Assembly: GCA_012064385.1 (NCBI GenBank)
Contig: QRDG01000420.1
Location: 803,553 to 867,552, forward strand
DNA length: 64,000 bases
DNA from: Puccinellia tenuiflora
Lineage: Eukaryota; Streptophyta; Magnoliopsida; Poales; Poaceae
Reading direction: 5' to 3'
Shown here: positions 56,685 to 64,000 of the stretch, in pieces
Layout: each line of letters starts with the position of its first letter
How positions within the stretch are numbered: the stretch's first letter is position 1
Position numbers and translations under genes: made by a program
Notes under the pieces: generated by a model
What the model was told of the DNA's origin: nothing
The model's database searches: none
Seen by the model: only the letters and a program-made list of their open reading frames with translations

Positions 56685-58585
56685 TGTTGGGAATATGCCC
56701 TAGAGGCAATAATAAAATGGTTTATTAGCATATTCATGTTTATGATAATAGTTTATTATCCATGCTATAATTGTATTAATCGGAAACATAATACATGTGT
56801 GGAATATAAACAAACAGGTGTCCCTAGTAAGCCTCTACCGGACTAGTTCGTTAGTCAAGAGATGGTTAGAGTTTCCTAACCATGGACTTGTTATAGTCAC
56901 TTGATAACGGAGTCATATCATTAGGAGTAATGATGTGATGGACAAGACCCAATAATAAAGAGTTGCAATTGATCGTGTCACAACAGTTTTATTGCCAACA
57001 CTTTTAGTATGCCAAGTATAGTTTCCTTAGACCATGAGATTATGTCACTCCCGTTTACCGGAGGAATACTTTGTGGACATCAAACGTCACTTCGTAACTG
57101 GGTGATTATAAAGGTGGCTTTCAGGTATCTCCGATGGTATTTGTTGGGTGACATGAATCAAGACTGGGATTTGTCCTTCCTTGTGACGGAAAAGATATCT
57201 CTGGGCCCTCTCGGTAATATAGCATCAGAAAGGTTGCAACCATGTGATTAAGTGGTAATCACGGAGATCCTATATTATGGACGAGTAAAGAGAATTTGCC
57301 AGGTAACGAGATAGAACTAGATATGGAGATATCGACGATCAAATCTCGGGCAAATTAAATATCGGTGAGACAAAGGGAATCGTATATGAGATTAAGAATC
57401 TCCGGCATCGTGGTTCAATCGATAAAGAACTTCGTTGAATATGTAGGGAGTCAATATGGGCATCCCGGTCCCGCTATTGATTATTGATATGATCATGTCT
57501 GCATGTTCTCGAACCCGTAGGGTCACACACTTAACGCTCCGATGTAGCTAGGGTTAGCGATGAGATAATTGATGGAATGATCGAATGGTGATTCGGAGTC
57601 TCGGATAGGATCCCGGACGTCACGAGGAGTTCCGGAGTGGTCCGGAGAATAAGATTCATATAAGGAAAGTGGTTTCCGGAGGTATCGGAAAAGTTCCGGA
57701 ATATTTCGGTAGGGTACCGGAAGGTTCTAGAAAGTTCTAGAGGAGTCTAGAAGTGGGACCCACATAAGATATGGGGCCCACATGGACCAAAGGGGTGCTG
57801 CTGGCCACTTGGGCCAGCCGCACCACACAAGGGCCCATATGGGCCAAACCGGCCAAAGAAGCCCAAGGGGAGGCGCCCAACTTGGGGGCCAAGGAAAGGG
57901 GGGGCCGGCCAGCCCTCCCCAAACCCTAGCCGCCCCATATAAAAGGAGGGGAGGGGAGGGCTGCGCCCCATCCAAGGCTTGCCCTAGCCGCACCCTTCCC
58001 TTGCCCTAGCCGCCGCCTCCTCCACCTCTCCCATGGCGCCACCTCTCTCCCCGGAGGGCTGCCGCCGTCTCCACCACCATGGCTGCTGCACCACCCCTAG
58101 ATGTAGGGCTGCTGCTGCACCTCCTCCCAAGCCGCACCTCCCCTAAGCCCTAGGGCTGCTGCGCCTTGTTCTCTCCCTCTCCCTCTCACATGGCTTGGCG
58201 AAGCCCTGTCGGACGGAGGACTACACCATCAACGCCACCACAACCGTCGTGGTGCCGAGATCCATCTAGCCATCTCCACCTTGCTTGCGGGATCAAGAAG
58301 GAGGAGATCTACATCGAGCCGTACGTGTGGATACCGCGGAGGTGCTGCCCCTTGTGGCACCTCGTCGAATTGGACTTCGAGGAAATACATCTCCTCGCGA
58401 CTAGATGAGTCTAGTTGCGGGGATCGACTAGCCAACCCCTGCACCGACAAAACGCGTTTGTTGATCTTCAAGGGTAAGAGATTGGATCTCATCTTCGCTA
58501 CCTTCGTCTAATAGATCTAGATCCTTGGGGTTTATTCCGCTTGTTGCGTAGGAAAATTTTTGTTTTCTATGCTGCGACCCCTTCA
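56685..58585 (+). repeat. 3' LTR of the nested copia element
   Basis: Same ends and length as the 5' LTR, followed by CAAGC (58586-58590), after which the older solo LTR resumes. Confidence 0.95.
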
Positions 58586-59237
58586 CAAGCCACCCAGCCG
58601 CCGGCCCTAGGGGGGTGCCTTGGTCCGCACCCCTGGCCTCCTATATAAGGAGAGCCGGGGCGCCGGCCGCCGCCCCCAGATCTCCACCTTATGGCGCCGC
58701 CCCCTGCCCCTAGCTGGCCTCCACCTCCTGCGCCACCCCTCCCGTAGGGCTGCCGCAATCTCCACCTCCACGACATGCTGCACCACCCCTAGCCGTAGGG
58801 CTGCTGCACCATGTCCTCCTTCCCCTCCTCTTGCCATGACTTAGGCAAAGCCCTGCTCGTGGAGATCTACACCATCAACGCCACCACAACCGTCATGGTG
58901 CCGAGATCTATCTAGCCACGTCCTCCTCGCTTGCGGGATCAAGGAGTGGACGCCTACATCGAGCCGTACGTGTGGATACCGCGGAGGTGCTACCCCTTGT
59001 GGCACTTTATCGGATTGGATCTTCGAGGAAATACATCTCCTCGCGACTAGATGAGTCTAGTTGCGGGATCGACTAGCCAACCCCTGCACCGACAAAAACG
59101 CGTTTGATCGATCTTCAAGGGTAAGAGATTGCATCTCATCTTCGCTACCTTCGTCTAATAGATCTAGATCCTTGGGGTTTCTTCCGCTTGTTACGTAGGA
59201 AATTTTTTGTTTTCTATGCAACGACCCCTTCATCAAC

Positions 59238-59465
59238 ATCCTGTTTCCCTGCATCACGAATACCCTGGCGGGTTTGCAGTACTGAAAGTGGTGTTATTTT
59301 CAGTTTACCTTCAGGTGTTACGAGTGGAAGGTGGGGGTTTGGCACAGCTGTTGGACCCAAGTGTTGCTTCAGTTGATTCACGTGAAAGACATTGTGCAAT
59401 AACGTACCTTGAGGAAGCAGGAGTTTGTATGCACGTTTACCAACTGTTTGGATGATTCTGAAGGG
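59238..59465 (-). pseudogene. Gypsy pol, middle piece (integrase C-terminal domain)
   Basis: On the minus strand it encodes HNVFHVNQLKQHLG and NPHLPLVTPEGKL, the conserved segment after the integrase core of chromoviruses. It runs into the solo LTR at 59237 and the TGTAAC element at 59466. Frame is kept across both insertions when one TSD copy is removed. Confidence 0.8.
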
Positions 59466-59840
59466 TGTAACGCCCCGACCCCGGAATTATACATAGAGGC
59501 TATGAATCCGACACAACCATCAATGTATAAGACAAAGATCGAGACTTGTGGAACAGAACTGGCACAAAGGCATGACTCTACGACACAAAAGTATAGCAAC
59601 TCATATAACGACGAAGAATACAAATATTACAAGCAAAAGGATCACAGCTCCAACAATTCAACAGCGGAAGCGGGTAGTGTTGTCTAACAACAAGAAGCCA
59701 ATATATGGCCTAAGAGGCCTACAATAAACATCATCCCAGCCAGCTGTTTCCACGGTCCCAAGCTGCCACCTGGGAACCCCAGACTAGTTAGTCGACGTCA
59801 ACGAAGAACCCACCTAGTTGCTCGGTGTCGGTCCTCCTCT

Positions 59841-60974
59841 GAAATACAAAATCATAGAGGCAGCAAAGAGAGACTGAGTACATGTACTCGCAAGTTTAGT
59901 AGGGCGATATAGGCCCAATGACTGACGGAGGCTCTAAAGCTGATATGTAGTTCTTTTGCATAAAGCTAACTTTCATAAAACCGAACATAAATAGACACAT
60001 GGCATTCGTCTACTCAGAATATTTTTATAAAGGGATAAGAGAGTATCATTTGTCAACCTTGGTTCTCATCGAACCCTTATTGTAACCATCACCACTCGTC
60101 TCACACAAGGCACTCCCTCGAATCACCCTCGAGGAAATGAACCTTTTACACACACGTTGAGTTGCAACCTTTAGCTGCCAAATTAATTAATTAAGGTTAA
60201 CATTCTCTATGATCCCGTAAATCCATTCCCAAGGCGTCCATAACCGCGGACACGGCTTTTCGAAAAGATTAACCCTGCAGGGGTGTACTAAGTGGAAGTC
60301 GCCAGGTTCCGAGGGACCTCCCAGCTTCTTATCCATTGGTACCGTTCCGGCTCACCTGGTTGGCCCCTCCGGGGAAGGCCGGCAACAGGCGCGGTTAGAC
60401 CTTTNGAAATACAAAATCATAGAGGCAGCAAAGAGAGACTGAGTACGATGTACTCGCAAGTTTAGTAGGGCGATATAGGCCCAATGACTGACGGAGGCTC
60501 TAAAGCTGTATATGTAGTTCTTTTGCATAAAGCTAACTTTCATAAACCGAACATAAATAGACACATGGCATTCGTCTACTCAGAATATTTTTATAAAGGG
60601 ATAAGAGAGTATCATTTGTCAACCTTGGTTCTCATCGAACCCTTATTGTAACCATCACCACTCGTCTCACACAAGGCACTCCCTCGAATCACCCTCGAGG
60701 AAATGAACCTTTTACACACACGTTGAGTTGCAACCTTTAGCTGCCAAATTAATTAATTAAGGTTAAACATTCTCTATGATCCCGTAAATCCATTCCCAAG
60801 GCGTCCATAACCGCGGACACGGCTTTTCGAAAAGATTAACCCTGCAGGGGTGTACTAAGTGGAAGTCGCCAGGTTCCCGAGGGACCTCCCAGCTTCTTCT
60901 CCATTGGTACCGTCCGGCTCACCTGGTTGGCCCTCTTCCGGGGAAGGCCGGCAAGCAGGCGCGGTTAGACCTTT
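59841..60974. repeat. 565-bp near-identical direct duplication around one N
   Basis: 59841-60404 (564 bp) and 60406-60974 (569 bp) are the same sequence except for a few one- to three-base gaps, joined by a single N at 60405. Differences are almost all indels, as between low-quality contig ends rather than diverged repeats. Confidence 0.85.
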
Positions 60975-62384
60975 ACCCTCGCGTGAGACTATCCAAGAGT
61001 CATCAGTGGCCACAGGGCAAGTTTACCCAGCCTCAGCCCCTGCCCCATCGCCACTTCCTAACACCACCATCCTCATCATCCTTTTTCCGCTCACACACAC
61101 GGCAAATGGAAATAGCAAACTAGAGGACCCTTGGATACGCCCGCACAAGTTATTTGGTCAGTAAGGCGCCCATACACCCACCAATGGCAGCACGCTCAGA
61201 CCTTGGTTCCGAAGACAGGAACTCGCACCTAGGGGCTAGAGTGAGGCAAAACACCATCCCCGATGGCAACTCACCCAAGCCTACTTAGCATTTTAATTAA
61301 GCATCACCATATCCACCATGCCCAAATCACTCCAACAACATCAACAGTTATGGAATGTAATAACGGACATAACTAGCAATTCAACTAAGCATGGCTAAGC
61401 ATAGCTAAGCATATGAATACAACAATTATATCTTTATCTCGGCCAACACTTCAACCCTAGGTTTCATAGGTAGGGATACATGTGATCGGCTCGGGGAAAT
61501 AACATGCATTCATAGGATATTCTAAATTTTACCCAAAAAGGATATTTGAATCGCATGCAATATTATGGTGGACAAAATAATTTGATCAAAACATAGGATG
61601 CTAGATGCCAAGAAGGTTAGGTTATCTCTTGCCTTGCTGCCCTGTCGTGAAGTACTGCTCGTCGGGGTAGTTAACGAGACCCTCGACTCCGGAATCTATC
61701 GATACCCAAAAGAGAAAAGCAAAGAACACATAAATCACACGATCACAAGGTGAAATGCGCAATCACATGATGACATGTCAAGTTGGTGCAAAGATATCAT
61801 TATATAAATTAAAAGCAAAATTAAATGGGGAGCCAAATAATTGGTGCAATTATTTGGGAGCAACCCCATATTTATCTTAGTGACCACAAGTCTTTATGAA
61901 TTATTAAATTATTAGAGAAAAGGCTTAAAATGCATGAACATGACATGAATGGATAGGTTTCGTTCTTCCGATCATTTCGGTAATTTATTTGTAAATTTCG
62001 GAGCACCGATGAATAAATGACAATTTAATTAAATAATTGAAATTACTTCATTTAATCAAATTATGAATAACATCAAATAAAAGTTTGTGATCATGATGTG
62101 ATAAGTGCATGGTTTGATAGCATTTGACAGGTTGATCACTTTGATGTTTAATTCATAAGTTTTGGACAATTATTTAGTAAGTTATGAATTTTCCTAATTT
62201 GGGATTATTTAACCCATTTTAGGAATTCTTAATTAACCAAAATAAAGTAATTCTAAAAGAAGATTACAATGACTCCAAGAGGTAGAGTTTGTTTTTCTGA
62301 TCAACATGGTACTTTATTTGTTGAATTTGGACCAATATGTCGAAAGTTATGAATTATTTGAATTTCAATTTATTCTCCAAAATT

Positions 62385-62565
62385 TGCAGGAAACACTGTA
62401 CGGGCCGGCCTCCAAACCGGCCCAGACCGGGGCACAGGCCGGGGGGTGGCCCGAGGGGTCCGGCCTCGGTGCCGGCCCAGGCTGGGCGCCAGGCCGGGGC
62501 AGTGCCAGAGGCCTCCGGCCTTTTGGCCGGCCCAGGCCGGGGAAACGGCCGGGCGTGCACGCACG
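62385..62565. repeat. GGCCGG-rich block
   Basis: Repeated GGCCGGCCC(A)GGC and CAGGCCGGGG phrases in the long TGTAAC element. The open frames on both strands here follow from the GC content. The GC-rich zone continues to about 63130. Confidence 0.6.
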
Positions 62566-63808
62566 CTTGCTGGAGAGTGCGGTGACGGCGACGACCGCCG
62601 GCGGTGAGCGTCGACGCGACGACGCGAGGGAGAGGGAGAGAGGACGCGGGAAAAAGGCCAAGGAGAGGCGGAGCTCACCCCGAATCCACGTGCGTGAACG
62701 ACGACGGCGAGGGAGCGGCTGACGGCGACGATTGGGAGATCGGCCGAGCTCGGCCGGTGCGGCGATGTTGTGGAAGCAGGCGTCGGTCCGGTCGGTCCCG
62801 GGGCGATTCCTTGGTCGGGCAAGGAGAGGAGGTCACGGCGAGGCTCACGGCGGTCTCCGATTTGCTCCTAGGTGGCTCTAGCAGCGGCGAGGCACGGCGA
62901 CGGCCACGGTGTCACGGCGGCCACAGAGAGAGAGGGCGAGCGCGGGGAAAGGAGCAGGGGAGCGAGCGACAGAAAAAGAAGGGGAGGAGAGAGGGCAGCG
63001 TCCGGGTCCTCTTCGTCCACCAGGGAGCAGGTGGGCGGCAACGGCATGGCGCCAGGGACGGCGTCGGCGGCATGGGCAGCGACAGTGAGGGAGAAGGGGG
63101 AGGAGAGAGGCTGCCAGGAGGGCCCACTGTCAGGATTTTGACATTTTCCCTTTTAACTAGAACCAGCAGTCTTTAGGCAATTTAAGAGAGCCATTTAAAC
63201 ATTTTTAGAAATTCTGTAAAAATTTGTAGAGCCTCCCCATGACCTTTAGAAGCACCACAAAAAGTTTGGCTTCAAAATAAAAAGTTTTGCCCCATATTTG
63301 TTCATAGGGTTTAAATAGGGCATTTTTGATAAATCCAAAATAGATTTATTTGGAGCATTTAGGCAATTCAATAAAGTATGAACATATTTATGGAGGCTCA
63401 TATTATAGCAATGAAGCTCCACATACGTTTAATTTAATTTTCTGGAAAGTTCAACTTGGTTCCAAATTTAGAAATTGAATCAAGCCAAATTAAGTCCTCA
63501 TATTCATTTCTCATTTGACAAAACTTGGAAATTGAGAATTGGGGATAAGAAGCAAATTGGGAACTTCCTAAATAATTTGGAAGTTCAAGAATAAGGTATT
63601 TTGCCAACTTGAGCTTTGCATTCGGTTTGGCCAATGCATTGAGTTTGGAAAATGTGAGGAAGGGTTTTGCTTCCTTTGTTTTCATTTCTAGGTGTTGCGT
63701 TATTTCCATATTAGCAATTTTAAATATGTATGCCATGATGCAATGCAACACAAAAAGCGAAAATTTGGCCCGTATTTTAGGGTACCAAATTGGGGCTGTT
63801 ACAAAGGG

Positions 63809-64000
63809 GCCATACCATTTGGATGCCAACTTCAGTGGATTCCCTTTGCCAAGGGCATGCTCTCTGTAGGGTTTCATCTTGAGGTATACCATATCACACA
63901 CTGCGAAGGATCTATCTGTCCTATGTTTATCAGCATGTTTCTTCATAGCTGCCTGTGCTTGTGCAAGGTTTTTCTGGAGAACCTGCAACATGTGGTCTTT
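63809..64000 (-). pseudogene. Gypsy pol, upstream piece (integrase), running off the window
   Basis: On the minus strand it encodes AMKKHADKHRTDRSFAV, then DMVYLKMKPYR and LASKWYGPF, the block that normally follows the chromovirus integrase core. It is cut at 63808 by the TGTAAC element and continues in the 59238-59465 piece. The window ends inside it. Confidence 0.85.

Larger units (their letters stand above)
50079..58585 (+). mobile_element. Young full-length BARE/Angela-like copia element with almost no coding capacity
   Basis: Two LTRs of 1901 bp each (50079-51979, 56685-58585) are flanked by the perfect duplication CAAGC (50074-50078 and 58586-58590). The initiator-tRNA primer site and polypurine tract are intact. 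I count about seven substitutions and four one-base gaps between the LTRs. The 4.7-kb interior holds only a decayed gag-like stretch and no protease, integrase or reverse transcriptase frame. A young element with old internal decay points to a non-autonomous family (LARD-like) moved by proteins of a relative. Confidence 0.92.
48855..59232 (+). repeat. BARE/Angela-like solo LTR, split by a nested relative
   Basis: It starts TGTTGGGAATATG and ends CGACCCCTTCA, and is flanked by the perfect duplication TCAAC (48850-48854 and 59233-59237). Without the nested element and its extra TSD copy it is about 1866 bp (48855-50078 plus 58591-59232). No internal region of its own is left, so it arose by recombination between two LTRs. 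It differs clearly from the nested LTRs and is older. A TATATAAGG box is at about 58643. Confidence 0.9.
59466..63803. mobile_element. 4.3-kb TGTAAC...GTTACA element, probably a very long solo LTR
   Basis: Starts TGTAACGCCCCGACCCCGG, ends TTGGGGCTGTTACA, and is flanked by the perfect 5-bp duplication AAGGG (59461-59465 and 63804-63808). LTR-type ends, a 5-bp duplication and no internal genes fit a solo LTR. Long LTRs of this size are known from grass LARDs such as Sukkula, but I cannot confirm the family. On the minus strand it would start TGTAACAGCCCC and end GGGGCGTTACA, perhaps the true orientation. The real length is probably about 3.8 kb, because 59841-60974 contains an apparent assembly duplication. 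Confidence 0.75.
48372..64000 (-). mobile_element. Ty3/gypsy chromovirus-type element on the minus strand, heavily interrupted
   Basis: Its 3' LTR is at 48372-48722 and its pol runs leftward from beyond the window end. The integrase C-terminal region is split into three pieces (63809-64000, 59238-59465, 48747-48854). Removing each insertion with one TSD copy restores a continuous reading frame across both joins. The short LTR (351 bp) and the chromodomain-like end suggest a Reina-like chromovirus. The 5' LTR is outside the window. Confidence 0.85.

Noticed and set aside
62306..63176. Several open frames on both strands in the GC-rich block
   Set aside because: Long frames are expected at this GC content, reading is Arg/Gly/Pro-rich without a domain, and the region lies inside an LTR-like element.

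Overview
The window is nuclear DNA of a cool-season grass (Pooideae, the wheat/barley/oat/ryegrass group). The reasons are BARE/Angela-type copia LTRs, a Maximus-like Sirevirus, Athila-type and Tat-type gypsy LTRs, a gypsy element with the grass-typical antisense gene, GC-rich 5' exons, and a plastid-type transketolase gene with plant introns. About three quarters of it is transposable-element DNA, much of it nested, and boundaries can often be fixed to the base by target-site duplications (TSDs).

Left arm (1-11175): the tail of a Sirevirus LTR sits in an old BARE-like copia fragment. That fragment was also hit by a Mutator-like TIR element (376-11144), which was itself hit by a young gypsy element (674-10192, TSD GGTGA, two 1068-bp LTRs). 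The gypsy element has gag-protease but no reverse transcriptase or integrase, and carries a spliced antisense gene (8819-5224) with three in-frame TAG codons.

Gene island (11180-28227): an apparently intact plastid transketolase with seven exons (11444-15035). Two related minus-strand F-box genes follow (15356-16948, 19562-21028). A third F-box gene (21281-22831) is divergent from the second across a 252-bp spacer. Then come an F-box-type fragment (25103-25666) and an otubain-like deubiquitinase gene (26253-28227) cut off at its 5' end by an assembly N at 28228. A gypsy LTR remnant lies at 18092-19142.

Middle (28229-41524): a Sirevirus with a 5' LTR truncated at the N, broken gag and pol, an internal deletion occupied by a truncated Athila-like element (29649 to about 33110), a long extra ORF in the env-like position, and a 3' LTR dense in CCGGAGTCTCCGG palindromes.

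Mixed remnants (41525-48371): a Helitron-type 3' end, a LINE-like 3' tail, a decayed PIF/Harbinger-type Myb/NAM-associated gene with a Harbinger-like terminus, short repeats and palindromes.

Right arm (48372-64000): a minus-strand gypsy element with 351-bp LTRs, whose integrase/chromodomain end is broken into three pieces. One interruption is a 4.3-kb TGTAAC...GTTACA element (59466-63803, TSD AAGGG) that contains a suspicious 565-bp duplication around a single N. The other is a BARE-like solo LTR (48855-59232, TSD TCAAC) with a young full-length relative nested inside it (50079-58585, TSD CAAGC). That relative has almost no coding capacity.

The host genes show no operon-like relation. The unifying theme is repeated insertion around a small gene island, with both single-N sites falling where assembly looks unreliable.
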